A stretch of DNA of 64,000 nucleotides from Arabidopsis thaliana (taxonomy: Eukaryota > Streptophyta > Magnoliopsida > Brassicales > Brassicaceae): contig NC_003071.7 of NCBI RefSeq assembly GCF_000001735.4, positions 14,285,443 through 14,349,442 on the forward strand. The letters are read 5' to 3'. Positions 1 to 11,664 of this stretch are shown one piece after another (position 1 is the stretch's first letter; each line of letters begins with the position of its first letter). The translations under genes were made by a program, and so were the position numbers. The notes below the pieces were generated by a model. That model saw only the letters and a list, made by a program, of their open reading frames with translations, was not told the origin of the DNA and did no database searches.

Positions 1-3000
1 TCTAGCCAAAATCGATCCCTCATTTGAACTTTAACATTAAATCAAATAGGAGATTTGTTCTTGGCCAACTCACATATTTGAGTGAAATGCATATTTCTTA
101 ATATTTCCAAAATTCAAGGAACAGTAGAACATAAAATGCAGCAATAATATTCAGCAGCAGCCATGCTTTTTGCTTTACATTACATATATATATGAGTATG
201 TGTACATCTTTAGATCTAAGTGCATAGAATAATATGAGTGCGGCAGATTGTGAAGGAAGTGGAGAAACTATATATCATGACAACAGATTCCAATAGCACA
301 ATGATTTATTCAAAGTGGAAGCTTTTTTTTTAGTTTTTTCACATTTTAATATTACCACTTTTTTTTGTTTTATAACTGTGCCATTTTGAATGGACACAAA
401 CTCTATTTAGTTTATTTATTAACTTTGGTGGTAAAGCTCTTTACTCATACCACTTGGACCGTCAATATTGCTTTATTACCAAAAACATATTTTAATTTTT
501 TCCACTATATGTCTATATCCAGTTGATTTTTTCATGATTCAAATATTTGTTACTATATGGTTCTGCACTTTCTCTAGTACTATTTTTAGACATGAAATCT
601 TCTTGTTATTACTCTATATTCATGAATAATGAACCTAATTAATATGGTCATGTTTTTTGTGACTTCCTTGAACTCGACTGTTTGGCCATCGAAGTTCGTT
701 TCTTCTTCAATTTCTCTTGATCTGCTCTATGGTATCTATGCATTGTTAAAATGAAAAATAAGCCTAATGTGTAACAAATGCTCATGCTTAATTGAGTTTA
801 TTTCTACATCATTGGACTTACTTTAAAATTTCTTTATATATTTCGTTACTAAAATATGAGCCTTGTTTTGTTATGTTGTGTTTTTTTCCTTGTTCACTTT
901 GACTATAATTTCCTAGAATTTAAATTGGGCCTTCTCTTTCTGTAAAATAACTTGGGTCTTAGGCAATGCATACTTTAAACTTCTGTTGGCTACTTAAAAA
1001 TATGATTTTGACAGTGATATCATGTTATGTTGTCATTACGGAGTCTTCCCAATTTTAAGTCTTGCACTAGAAACTGGCAAAGTTAATACCACTTTGGTAC
1101 TTTATAATATATGAATAAATCATTTGAGAGAAGAAGAAGAAGAATCACCTGAACCAAGAAAAAAAAAAGGATCTAGGAGGAGAAGTGAATGATGATTTGA
1201 ATTCGAACGAAAGTGTGGAGTTAAAGACGAGGTTAATTAGATTCTAGAATTAGTTGCTCAAGAACTTCGGAAATCAAGGATTAGATATTTTCCAGGAATA
1301 ATAGTACTAGAAACGGTTCCTCGATCTTTTAGCAGGATAGTAGTACTATCTCAAATTGGAACAAGATAATCAATTATGATAAGGAAAATTAGTTATCATG
1401 AAACTCCAAGTCTAAGTTACGCGCGGAATAATATATTATTTGGTTTTGAATGTTCTAAAATATGCATGAGATAAGCGGTATGACGGCAGACAAAATAAAA
1501 AAAAAAAAAATAGTAAGAACAATATATTTGAAATCATATCAAGAGAAGCTTAAGTAAGTGAGATAGTGATCATACATACAAATCCAGAGAAGGATACATC
1601 AAAAATGATCTTCTCTTTTTTTAGTAAAAACATTATTCAGAAACGGACACACAACAGAAAGAAATTGACCCCAAAAAGATTAATCAAATAGAGATTTGTA
1701 TTCTCTCTTTGAAGACGCTTTCTCATCACTCCTTTGTCTCTCCGTCCTTGTGTTTCCCCTTCTTTGGCTCAACGAAACAGAAGCATGAACAACAAGGCAG
1801 CTGAAACAAAAACTTCATCGTGATTTGGAATTGGCTCAACAGTACTACTTCGATATATATGCCTTTTATATTTAATATTATGCCTTTGTTCTTCCAGTTT
1901 CAGAATGATTTTTGGGTTTCCTTTATTCGTTTCAGATTTTTGGATGCTTTGCCAACCAAGTTGATTCTCCCTTGAAAAGAAGATGCCTCATTCTAGCTAC
2001 CACTTATTTGGGGCAGAATCATAATTTTGTAAATTGAAAATGATTTTGCACATCAGGATGCCTTTTTCAGAGGGCTAGATTTATATATTTATGTACTATA
2101 TTTATTTAATAAATTATCATAGTAATCTTGTTTTCATTAGGTTAGAGTTTCCAGGGTTTCATGCTTTCATGTGTTTTGTGAAAATTTCTTCATTATTAAT
2201 TTTATACAAACCTTTACAAAAATGAACTAAACGCTTTTAAAATGATAAAACACCAAATGCTCTACAAGTAATACTTAAATGGATTTGGCAATCAATGATC
2301 GCGAGTAGCATTTTATATTCTAATACTCGAAAAAAAGAAATCAAGAACCATTGATTATGTCAAGCAAACAACAAGGTTTTCTTGTGTATATTCGATAACG
2401 TAGGCCTTACGCTATCGTACAAGAAGTTAATTAGAGCTAATATACTAAAGTCTCCGAAAGAGTACTTTGTTGTATATACAAACAAACAATTGAAAATGTA
2501 TACATGTTTTTAGACGAGAGATTTAATTATATCTAATTAATTTTTAAGAATTTTCATTTATAAAAAGTGTAAAAACCTGAAATAAATCGTTGGAAACAAA
2601 AAAGAGAGAACAATGGCTCTGCTTGAATACCTATTTAATTTGGAGGTGATAGTACGAACTTAAATGTGTAAAAAAGAGACAGATGCATGAAACAACTCTC
2701 CTCAATTAGCCCTAGGGCTAACAAGCTAATTCGAACATGTTAATTAATTGAATCTCTCCGTACAAAATTGGACACCCGATCAAAGAGGAGTGCCACATAT
2801 AAAATTAACAGATTTAAACTAACAAATGAACGACGTGAATCAACAAAAAAAAAATATCCTAAAAAAAGGGCCAACACTTAAAAAAACAAAATTAACAACC
2901 ACAAAAATAAAACAAAAACTTACACTCTGTATTGCCCTTTTTTATCCCCAACAAAAGCATCCCACATTTGTTCTTCTGCAATATCACTTCTATTTCTCCC

Positions 3001-3103
3001 TCCTTTCACAAGGAAGGGCGTAGAAGAATCCACCATAATAGTTCTATAACCAGATAATAAAAACATTTAAATTTCATCAGCAAAACAAAACAAAGAAAAC
3101 CAA
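1..3103. other. Intergenic, AT-rich; no gene supported
   Basis: No reading frame of convincing length or composition lies in these 3.1 kb, and I see no tRNA or repeat structure beyond homopolymer runs. The only ORF near the right end (2826-3023) is lysine-rich low-complexity sequence. The last 100 or so bases before 3104 are the A-rich, C-poor leader of the RALF gene. A noncoding 5' exon of a gene lying left of the window is possible (a donor-like junction on the minus strand near 1149) but cannot be shown. Confidence 0.6.
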
Positions 3104-3436
3104 ATGGGTATCAAGATCTTGTTGATCCTTGGCCTCTTGACCCTGGCTGTAGTCGCCGAGTCAGCCAATGCCACATGGACCCTTACCAAATCTTGTGTCA
3201 ATGGCCAAGGTTGCATTGGAGAGGATGGTGAGCTTGACTACTTGATGGATTCTGAGACCAACCGGCGCCAACTAGCCGCGAGGCGCAGCTACATCAGTTA
3301 CGGTGCTCTCAGGAAGAACAATGTGCCGTGCAGCCGACGTGGCCGGTCTTACTACGATTGCAAGAAGAGGAAAAGGGCTAACCCTTACAGACGTGGCTGC
3401 AGCGTCATCACGCATTGCTACAGGCAAACTTCTTAA
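3104..3436 (+). CDS. RALFL19: RALF-family secreted peptide hormone precursor (RALF-like 19)
   Basis: Single-exon precursor of 110 residues. Residues 1-23 form a hydrophobic signal peptide ending near ANA. A dibasic processing site, RRQL (54-57), precedes the mature peptide, the kind of site cleaved by the subtilase S1P in known RALFs. The mature part carries the receptor-binding YISY motif (63-66) and four conserved cysteines (76, 86, 99, 105) that form two disulfides. Two further cysteines (31, 37) lie in the propeptide. RALF peptides are secreted and bind CrRLK1L receptor kinases with LLG co-receptors, changing apoplastic pH and wall integrity. RALF19 together with RALF4 is known to act in pollen-tube wall integrity. 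Family and start are certain from the motifs. The paralogue number rests on recall of the sequence and its position next to the VQ gene and AGP30. Confidence 0.93.
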   Translation: MGIKILLILGLLTLAVVAESANATWTLTKSCVNGQGCIGEDGELDYLMDSETNRRQLAARRSYISYGALRKNNVPCSRRGRSYYDCKKRKRANPYRRGCSVITHCYRQTS

Positions 3437-5674
3437 TTTCGGGAAGCATTTATACAAACAATATGATTGAAGAAGCGAGAGGGCAAATAATGCAAAAATA
3501 AAAACAAAAATTGAATACAAACAATATATTTATACCAACGTATGGTTCTTGATATTGCCCTCTTTTGTTCCTCTTAACTATCTTTAATCATCTTTTTCAT
3601 TTTATATATAATCATGATGCATATACGCTCATTTCATCTGTTGTTCTTCTTTTATATTTGTGCAGAAATTGTTGTATTTCGTTTGTGTCTATAATTAAGT
3701 GTTGTTTAATTTCCATTACCTTGTGCTATGTGTTAAATATTAAGCTTTGTATACAGAACCTTAAAAAGAAATTGGAATTGTTGACGACGTTTGCATTGTC
3801 TCTTAACATATGTTAGAATTGTATCAATTTATACGACTCCTTGTTTTATAATGTCATCAAGTGATTGCAACTCAAGTGGTATCCTGCTTTGATAAATTTA
3901 CTCAAACAAAATTCGAGAGAAACCAAAATTTGTAAGAATAATATGCATCAGGTTTACCATATGGAATAATTCGGTTCTTGTTGCGTATGCTTTGCCCAGA
4001 CTCTCCGAAGATTGATTGAGTTCATGAGATGTCACCATTGAAAAGTATCTTCCAAAGTTCTACAATGCGCAAATAAAGAGAAAATTAGGGCATAGGCCAT
4101 AGGGTATGAGTTTTCAAAAAGTTTGAGAAGATGTTAAACGTCACAAAATAACCAATCTACTAAATACTAATATAGAGAAAGTGAGCCAAAACTGTCACTA
4201 ACATTTAGAATGATGGCTTTGATTGGTATTCTAAGATGATGGTACAAAGTGTAATACTTTTTTTTTTATCTGCTGTTACAAGATAAAAATGATGGTATAC
4301 ACTGCGGGACCGGTCCAAAGTGGTCAGCTTCTAAAGCAGAATTTTGTTTTTTGGCCCATTAACACAGATACAAAATAAATAAATAAAAAAACACAAAACC
4401 CATTGTTTGGCCTACAAAAGTTTAAGTTATCCCGTTATGCACTGCATGTATTTCTTGAATTTTCTTCCATAAATGATGGCCCTAAAAATGGTGATATGGG
4501 TATTATATGTACCATTCAAATCTGGTGACAATTAATACATATCATAACTTAAATGAGATTTTCACTGATTCATAACAAACTATCTAAAGATGACTTACCA
4601 TAAAAGAATGTATGGATCAGACTATGGGACGTAGTGTTTACCCCGTAAATCATTTATATGAAAGTTGATTAATTCTCTTCATAAGAGTGAAACATCATCA
4701 GTCAAAAGACCGATACGTGTCATTAAACATAATTAACTAAACTCTTTATCTTTCATTCCAAAAGTTAATGATACATTTATTATTGTACTATTTTACTATA
4801 TGTTATTAGTTTTATCATGCTATGTTTGAGGTTTTTTCGTTAATTTTTTTGTAGTTTTAACTTAAAATATGAATAGAATGATAGTATATCTAGCTAATAG
4901 TTTGAATATGTTATTTTCTTTAATTTTTATCAATACAAAATACATTTAGAGAGTAATGAGTACATAAGAGGAACTACATCATCAAGTTATATATAAAATT
5001 AGTTTAGGATAAAAATGATTTCAAGAGTGTATGAGTGATACATTGTTGGGAAAGTTGCTAGAAAATTTGTTTCGATACTTGGTGATACGTTAGTTTCAAT
5101 TACATGAATGAATGATTAGAAAACTAAAAATTTACATTTATCAAAATATGACACTAAATAAAATAAAATACATTTTGAAAAAAGCGTGGGTAATCTTTGT
5201 TTGTTTTTTGAATATCTGAAAATTTCAATCCCAAAAGCCTTTTCTAGAGGCGGGACTCACACCAAATTAAATTCATCTCATTAAAAGAATAAATCATTTC
5301 CAACGGACGTTGAATTTATCGGCTGAGAGATTTACCATTAGGCCAACACCGGATTGGGATAATCACCTAGTAGAAATGAATATGCAAAAAAAAAAAAAAT
5401 TGGTAATCCTTCCAAATTAATTTGCAAATGAAAATTTAGAACCATGTTTAGTTCTCTATAGAACAAACTGTTCTACAAATGTTTAGATTGCAATAAATCC
5501 ATCAAGATCTTATTAACAAATGAGGAGAAAGAAACAGTATAATATTAGTTAGCGAGTGTATTCGCAAAAGTCCAAGTTTTTGTAAGAATATAATTGTCAT
5601 CAATCAATTGTTGTCACACCAAGCATAACAGAAACTTACAACATAACATAAAACAAAAGCAAAACTAGGGTTGA
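3437..5674. other. Intergenic between RALF19 and the VQ gene
   Basis: AT-rich, with no credible coding sequence. The first about 150 bases are probably the RALF19 3' UTR, with AATAAA-like sequence near 3490. The stretch contains the tRNA-related SINE-like block described separately at 5195-5352 and an A-run at about 5386-5399. Confidence 0.6.
5195..5352 (-). mobile_element. Possible tRNA-related SINE fragment
   Basis: On the minus strand the block begins with TGGCCTAATGG (complement of 5335-5345), which fits a pol III box A (TRGYNNARNGG). About 70 bases further on is GGTGTGAGTCC (complement of 5253-5263), close to box B (GGTTCGANTCC). No tRNA cloverleaf can be drawn between them, so this is not a tRNA gene. 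The downstream side ends in an A-rich tract on the minus strand (complement of about 5195-5210). These are features of a tRNA-derived SINE head. I see no clear target-site duplication, so it may be old or truncated. Confidence 0.4.
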
Positions 5675-6289
5675 TCAATGATCATGAGGTGAAGGCGCCG
5701 GCGAGTGAATCGGAGTCATCGGAAAGAGAGAGAGAAGTCGAGGCTCCGTATCCCTCGGAGTTGTCGACGGTGACGGGCGCAAATAAAACCCTTTCTCCTT
5801 GATCGATCTTTCTTGGTCATCATCGAAGCTCGGTTTCGAATCACTAGGGCTCTGACTAAAAGACCCCGGTCGATAAAACGGATCAGACATGAGAGGAGTG
5901 TCAGGGCTGAGATCGAGAGCCGGAAAATTCAAGATGGTGGGAGTGAGAATCTCGGGTGGCCCGGAATGGGTCGGGTTGATGTTGAGATAATGCTTCATCG
6001 AGTTGCGACGTTCGGAGAGTCGGAAGGACGAAGATTGTTTCTTGTTGGTCACGGCTTTGATCGGAGGGATTGAGTGAAAAGGAGGAAATCTCGGGTCGGG
6101 TTGGTGGGTCGGGTTCTTGGGGATTCCGGTGAGCAGTTGGACGACTTGCTTGAAGGAAGAAGGATCGGTTCGGATGAAAGTGGTTTCATACATGTCGTCT
6201 TTAACGTATCTGGTCGGTGTAGTGGTGCAGCTGCTTGGTGAAGGAAGCAAGTTCTTTGCTTTATCTCTGTATCTTGGTGATTTCTCCAT
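5675..6289 (-). CDS. VQ13: VQ-motif protein (VQ13-type, MPK-substrate-like)
   Basis: Intronless, 204 residues from the second in-frame ATG (6289). An ATG seven codons upstream (6310) would give 211 residues. The plant-specific VQ motif FKQVVQLLTG sits at residues 46-55. VQ proteins bind WRKY factors through this motif and act in the nucleus as co-regulators. The rest is low-complexity and rich in Ser-Pro and Thr-Pro dipeptides (LPSPSS, RPSPSTTP, APSPHD), the pattern of VQ proteins phosphorylated by MPK3/MPK6. I chose the downstream start because MEKSPRYRDKAK resembles the N-terminus of this VQ subgroup. Family assignment is firm. The number 13 is from memory. Confidence 0.88.
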   Translation of the reverse strand: MEKSPRYRDKAKNLLPSPSSCTTTPTRYVKDDMYETTFIRTDPSSFKQVVQLLTGIPKNPTHQPDPRFPPFHSIPPIKAVTNKKQSSSFRLSERRNSMKHYLNINPTHSGPPEILTPTILNFPALDLSPDTPLMSDPFYRPGSFSQSPSDSKPSFDDDQERSIKEKGFYLRPSPSTTPRDTEPRLLSLFPMTPIHSPAPSPHDH

Positions 6290-6350
6290 TGATTGAGAAG
6301 AGAAGTTCAATGGATGTATATTTATGTTTTACAAGCAATATAATCTCTTG

Positions 6351-6360
6351 TTATATAAGA
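6351..6360 (-). promoter_or_regulatory. TATA box candidate for the VQ gene
   Basis: Minus-strand TCTTATATAA lies about 65 bases upstream of the start at 6289, the usual distance for a plant TATA box with a short leader. Confidence 0.45.
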
Positions 6361-7083
6361 TCAGAAAAAAAAAATTTAGTTCAACATTATATGAACGTGT
6401 TTATGGTAAGAAAGTTAATTAATTTTTTTGGCATAAAATAGTATAACTCTTTTATTTAGATTTTGCATATATTTAATTTTATTATTTGGAAAGAAATTTG
6501 TTCTTTTGGATTGGCTTGGTGAGAAATGTACAAGTGGTACATACATATTGACCTTCCCATTAGGGTAAATATGACTAGCTATTTGTAGAATTGTAATCTC
6601 ATGTCACGCGCCACTGTCAGAGTTAGGAACTGCCAACGTTTGTTGGTGTGTGGACCTGTTGACTTGTGATTTTCATAGTAATGAGATTATTAGTCAACAT
6701 ATTTTTAGTCAACGCATTTACCTTCTCAAAATTTTCAAAAGAGTATCTAACCATAGATATGGGATTATATTAGTCAATACATTATTAGTCAACACATTGA
6801 TTTCACAAAATCTTGTTTTTGACCACAAAATCTTTGTGAAGATAATACTGCAGATACATTCAAAAACTTCCCATAATTCAAAATATGATAAATGTGCGTT
6901 ATTAGTTATTACACAAAAATTCAAATATGAGTCATCTGTGTTGGATTTAGGCATTTAGCTTATTAAAAACTTTTCTTTCCAAACTCATTGTGTTTTGTGT
7001 ATCGTTCACGGAGTAATTATGAAGAAACTAGAGAAGTTTTGAAGCACTAAACAAAGCTAAACATCAAAATATTTCTTTTTCTT
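6361..7083. other. Spacer upstream of the VQ gene
   Basis: AT-rich, no credible gene. A short phrase is repeated imperfectly at 6692-6720 and 6770-6800 (tagtcaac followed by a/t-rich sequence, containing TTGAC W-box cores). W-boxes would fit a WRKY-linked VQ gene, but such short cores are common. Confidence 0.4.
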
Positions 7084-7557
7084 TTAATGATAGAAGGTAC
7101 CCAAGCTAATCTCTAACCATAAAAGAAGATGTTTATTGATATCAAAATCAATCATTATTAACCATAGAACGACAAGACGATAATGACCACCATTACATGG
7201 TTGAAACATCAAATTTTTAACAGCTAGACATTTCATAATGCAAGATGTTCCATCAAGCACAAGATCATACCACTCGACCTTTCCCCATATTTCTCCTCCT
7301 TCGCGCCTTTCGAGGGCAATCTCTGCACACCAAATTTCTGTTGTCTCGCTCATTTTCTCTATTTTATGCAAAAACACAACTAATTTTCTACCATAACTTG
7401 TTGTGAATGATCGTGGACCGTCCAAACGTAGTTTTAATTCCACACCGTTCACCACTTCCCAAATCCTCTCTTTCGGGTCATACGCTCTTATACAATTCAT
7501 GTGATTATCATAGTAGTACAATACATCGTCTATAACACATGAACTAGCTAGACCATT
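7084..7557 (-). pseudogene. F-box/kelch-repeat protein relic (C-terminal part)
   Basis: The minus-strand frame reads [20 protein letters not shown], then [38 protein letters not shown] and [19 protein letters not shown]. This is the C-terminal region typical of the large Arabidopsis F-box/kelch family. The F-box and most kelch blades are missing upstream. After KCLAVK the reading frame runs on into about 40 residues with no family likeness. It has no plausible start of its own. I therefore read it as a truncated copy left by tandem or ectopic duplication in this fast-evolving family. Confidence 0.65.
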
Positions 7558-8419
7558 TTTCAGAGTGCAACTAAAAATATAAATATGTAGGAACAAGTTA
7601 ATCCAATGAGATCTTATTATGGAATGAAGTCTTGGGTAAGTAATTTGTTATTGGGTGATTTTGAACGATTGTAAAGTGTTATTAAGTTATACCAACCCAT
7701 CTATTTACCATGTTTTTGCCAAAAGATATATGTGTTGTCAAAAATATATAGATTATGTAAGTTTAACAAAGTCAATAAACTTTATATATTTTGCCAAGTT
7801 GCCTAATTAATTTTGATTCATCTTTCAATTGAAGATATATAATGATGATAAATGATAGGAGATCTACTAAATTTTAACTGATCTTACAGAAAGTTTTTTC
7901 CTAAAATCAATTATACAATAATGACAAACTTACGTACAAAGATGACTGTTCGTACTCGTAGGTCGAAATCATAGATAACATTTTTATATATGGCATCAGA
8001 GGTTTCGTACAAAATGAACAAATGTACAGTATAATTATGAAAGAAAATTATTGTACTAGTTGCTCAACACTTGTCAATACTTGTTCTGATATGATGGTGT
8101 TGGAGATAAATTTGGTCATTTCGATTCCTAATGAATTAATATATAGGCTAATATATCAACGGTTGTGTTCATTAACATCCACATAACATATTCAGAGTCT
8201 CTTTTATTTAGCAAACTATTTTTTTCTTTTTTCTTTTGGGGTCACGAAGATAAGGAATTAACAAGAAAAACCTAATATGTAAACGTCACCACTTTTTATT
8301 TAAGAAGCAAATTAGAAAGATTAACACTACCAGAAAAGCCCATACAAAGAAACCAAGCTGATACATATTCAACACAATCATTGATTAATAAAAGTTTAAG
8401 TAGCTCTTATAACACCATC
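7558..8419. other. Spacer, AT-rich
   Basis: No gene seen. The right end, about 8280-8419, is probably the AGP30 3' UTR (minus strand), with polyadenylation-like A/T motifs around 8330-8400. Confidence 0.5.
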
Positions 8420-9795
8420 TCATTTGGGGCAGGTAGGTTCGAATGCGAATGGACCAACGTTGTACACACTGTACTTGAACCATCTCATGATGGTCGAGGA
8501 AAATCCTGGTTTCAAGACCGGCTTTAGAACGGAGCCCTTGCCTCCATCGTGGAGTGACGACACTTTGCTGCACTTGGTGTCTGGAGACTTCACGAGGAAA
8601 GCTCGACAACCTTTGATATCGTAGTTGGTCACCGTCTTAGGGGCCAGGAGCATGAAGTATCCGTTCTTGTCCGTCTTTGTCTCCGATATTGAGTTCTTCT
8701 TGTTCTTGCACACAAGTCTCACCACCGCATCTGTATCCCCAGATAACACAAACGAAATAAAAAGTGAAAATATAGTACTTGGATAGATTTGTTATACAGA
8801 AATTGTTTTAAAATAATGCAAGAGCATGTATTTGTTTAGATTAGTTATGGTAAATTTACCCTCTTTTTTTAAGAAGGGGCATGACTTGAACAAGATTTTC
8901 TTACTAGTTGAGCTAAATTTGGTATTATAGGAAACTTGGGGAAAACAATGACAAGGCTTCGCTACAGTAGATTGTCTTAACCAAAAACCTATTGATTATA
9001 ATTAAATTAAATTCAAAAGCATTGAAAGAAGTTACTTAGTTTTCCATGGTATATTTTATGTTTATCAATTCGTGAAGGGACCAGAATGATACGACCGGCT
9101 CTGAACTAATCTCGCTTGGTAGCATATAGTTAAAAGTTTACACAAAAAGTTTTGAACAACCGACAATGAGATTATGATACATATAACATATGCCTAAAAT
9201 AAATGTAAAGGATGAAGTATGCATGCAGCATACCTTTAGCAAAAAAAAAGTATGAATGCATGGGATTGAAGTGTGGACTTTTCACATACGGACATACCAC
9301 GGTCCACAGGTGCGTATATTAAGGGTTCGAGTGATTTTTAGGATAATATATAGACTTTCATATCATGAATGTATATAAGTGAGTACCTTTAACGGGTTTA
9401 GCGCCTTGGACGTTGTTGACGCCCGCGTACTTGCAAGCTTTGCAGTAGACCACACCTCTAACTGCCACTAGGGTCTTGTTGTACTTAGGAGGGTAAACTG
9501 GTGGGAGAACAGGAGGTTTGATCGGTGGGAGAGTTGGTAACTTAATCGGAGCTTTGGCTGGTGGGAGAGTTGGTAGCTTGATCGGAGCTTTGGCTGGTGG
9601 GTAGGCTGGTAGTTTGATGGGAGCTTTGGCCGGTGGAAGAGTTGGTAGTTTGATTGGAGGTAGGGGAAGGTGTTGGGGAAGGCTATGGAAGGGATCTGAT
9701 GAACCAGGTTGATTCACTCCTAAGGTGAAAACAGAGGAAGTGAAGCACAAAAGTGCAAAGAGAGTTAGAGAAACACTCTTACCAATGATTCCCAT
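8420..9795 (-). CDS. AGP30: Arabinogalactan protein AGP30 (Pro-rich plus PAC domain)
   Basis: Two exons, 9387-9795 and 8420-8730, joined in frame to give 239 residues. Residues 1-24 are a signal peptide. Residues about 40-104 are a basic proline-rich region with four 12-residue repeats of the LPPAKAPIKLPT type, whose prolines are probable hydroxyproline and arabinogalactan addition sites. The C-terminal half is a cysteine-containing PAC / pollen Ole e 1-like domain beginning near VRGVVYCKACKYAG. It is a secreted, non-classical, cell-wall arabinogalactan protein. AGP30 is known from root, where it affects regeneration and ABA-regulated germination. The intron (8731-9386) has GT-AG ends and falls inside the PAC domain. 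Identity is supported by domain order, length and neighbours. Confidence 0.93.
9525..9660 (-). repeat. 36-bp coding minisatellite in AGP30
   Basis: About four tandem 36-bp units (landmark gagttggta at 9531, 9567, about 9603 and about 9639). Each encodes 12 residues of the type LPPAKAPIKLPT. Because the unit is a multiple of three, copy-number change would alter only the length of the Hyp-rich region. Confidence 0.85.
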
Positions 9796-9851
9796 CTTTG
9801 TTCTTTTGTTTTTCTTTGTGTGTGTGACTTTGGGTTGATGTGACTTGGGTG

Positions 9852-9859
9852 TATTTATA
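9852..9859 (-). promoter_or_regulatory. TATA box of AGP30
   Basis: Minus-strand TATAAATA lies 57 bases upstream of the AGP30 start codon, followed by a short C/A-rich leader. Confidence 0.6.
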
Positions 9860-11664
9860 GGAGATATCGGGCTACAATTTTTTATACTTCATATAGATAC
9901 TAGAGAGTAGAGGCATACACAGCACATGTACACAACTGGCGAGAAGTTTCCGATCGATGTAGTCCCGTTAAAGATTTAGATTTAGATCTCCTAACAGGTT
10001 TGAATACTTGAAGCAAGAAACTCGATATTGATTTGTAGTACAGTCACTTCCCGGGTTTTTTTAATAGAATAAATGAAAACTTCGTCAACCTACCTGAAGT
10101 TTATTTTTTCTGATGAAAAGATAATAATTAACGAATGCATCACAGCTGAATTCAATACAGTGTTTAGTCATATATATGTTAATATTCAACAAATTAATGT
10201 TATGATTTGAAAGTTTTATGAGAAAATTATAGTCATGTATATGTGAATTTCTTATAGTTTGTGAATTTAATGAGAGTTAGTAAAAAAAAATATAGATATA
10301 ATTTTACAAATTCTATTGGACAATATGTAAATTTACAGTGTAACTTTCAATGCAAATATCTGGGATATAGATAGTATTAGTGCATGAGTTTTCATTCATG
10401 TTCCATGTTTTGTGGTCCTTAACATGGGCATGGCAACAAGATGCGCCTGGTGCGGCTTCAACACATTACAACACATTTAAAAGTTCAATTAATATCCACA
10501 CTTCTGTTTCTATTTATTTGGGTTTCCAATTTGATTAAATTAGCAAAACGGTGCCTATAAAATTATTCTTAGATCAGGATAAGATAAAATACGTTAAAAA
10601 GTCAACTAGATTTTAATGAAACTGGTAAAACAATGCCCGTGTAATTATTCTTAAATCAGGAAAATAACTATTAAAAATTGATGTTAATTAATAGTGGAAA
10701 CTCTTTTGGTCTAGTGTTTTACAAAAAAGATTTATACTTTCATCGTTTCACGTCATGCATAAGATTTCATTTCCTAAACTATACAATGCCTTGGAGATTA
10801 TAAGTGCAATTCTTTTGGAGGTTCTGAATAAAGCTATGTGAGATCAAATACTTTTTGAAAAATTCCAAGCTTCGCAAACGTATGGTATAGCGTCACATGT
10901 AATATTTAGAGTGTTGAACCACAGAACTTTGATAAAACGTTAAATGGTACGGTGATATGTATTTAGTTTTTAGGATTGGTATTAACCTAAACCAAAAAAA
11001 TAAAAATAAAGCGTGAAGATATACATAAACGTAAACACAATGGCCTTAAGCTTTGAGAGAAGAGGTAAGACAGATATACGCTAGAGTAAACCATAAACTA
11101 GGCCTAGGGGTGAAAGTTTCTAACTTTCTATACTTCAATGATCAATCTCAAGATAACAATGAGATCGACATGCAATAATTTGAGTTAATTTGGGTTTGAG
11201 TTGAAGGAAGTTTTCATACGCATTTTTAAGCCATGAGGCCCAATGATGTTTTGACAAAAAAATAGAGGCCCATGATGTATCAAGTCTCATATTTCATTTG
11301 GGTTAAAAATTGATGTAAATAGAAGTAACAGTGACTTTTGTTACCCACAATTTGAAGAATTATATGCATAGAATAATTTTTTATTTTTATAATAGTAATT
11401 ATGTTAGCCATAACTTAAAGAAGAAAAAAAAATCAAAAAAGAAAACGAAAATAGTGAGAGTACGTGATCAGCTACGACGGCATCCACAATACGTAAGTGG
11501 GCTATATATTATTGTGAAGTGTGAAGTCTTCTAACAAACAAACAGAATTTCAAAATTCAAATTCAAATCCAAATCACACGAGCGAGAGAGAGCAGATAAT
11601 CGCCACTCGCCAGAGCTATTGATTTCGCTTCATCGAATCTCACACTCTCTAAGTTTCGTCTGCA
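9860..11664. other. Intergenic between AGP30 and ASY4 (divergent)
   Basis: No gene seen. Both flanking genes are transcribed away from this 1.8 kb, so it holds both promoters. A phrase is repeated in imperfect form at about 10548-10580 and 10618-10655 (gcaaaacggtgcctataaaa versus gtaaaacaatgcccgtgtaa, each followed by attattctta and atcagg). I cannot assign it to a known repeat. Confidence 0.5.

Noticed and set aside
30-70. Ten-base match (aggagatttg) to part of miR399, as if a PHO2 leader target site
   Set aside because: Only a short core matches. The full pairing pattern is missing, so chance is the better explanation.
1150-1800. Possible noncoding 5' exon, on the minus strand, of a gene left of the window (in A. 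thaliana the neighbour is PHO2/UBC24)
   Set aside because: A donor-like sequence (ttcag before gtgattctt on the minus strand near 1149) and a less AT-rich stretch are the only hints. No start, no acceptor and no clear miR399 site could be confirmed in the window.
2826-3023. 65-codon ORF upstream of RALF19
   Set aside because: Lysine- and threonine-rich translation of A-rich sequence with no domain. It lies in the promoter and leader of RALF19.
5249-5345. tRNA gene on the minus strand
   Set aside because: Box A- and box B-like sequences are present, but no acceptor stem or anticodon stem can be folded between them.
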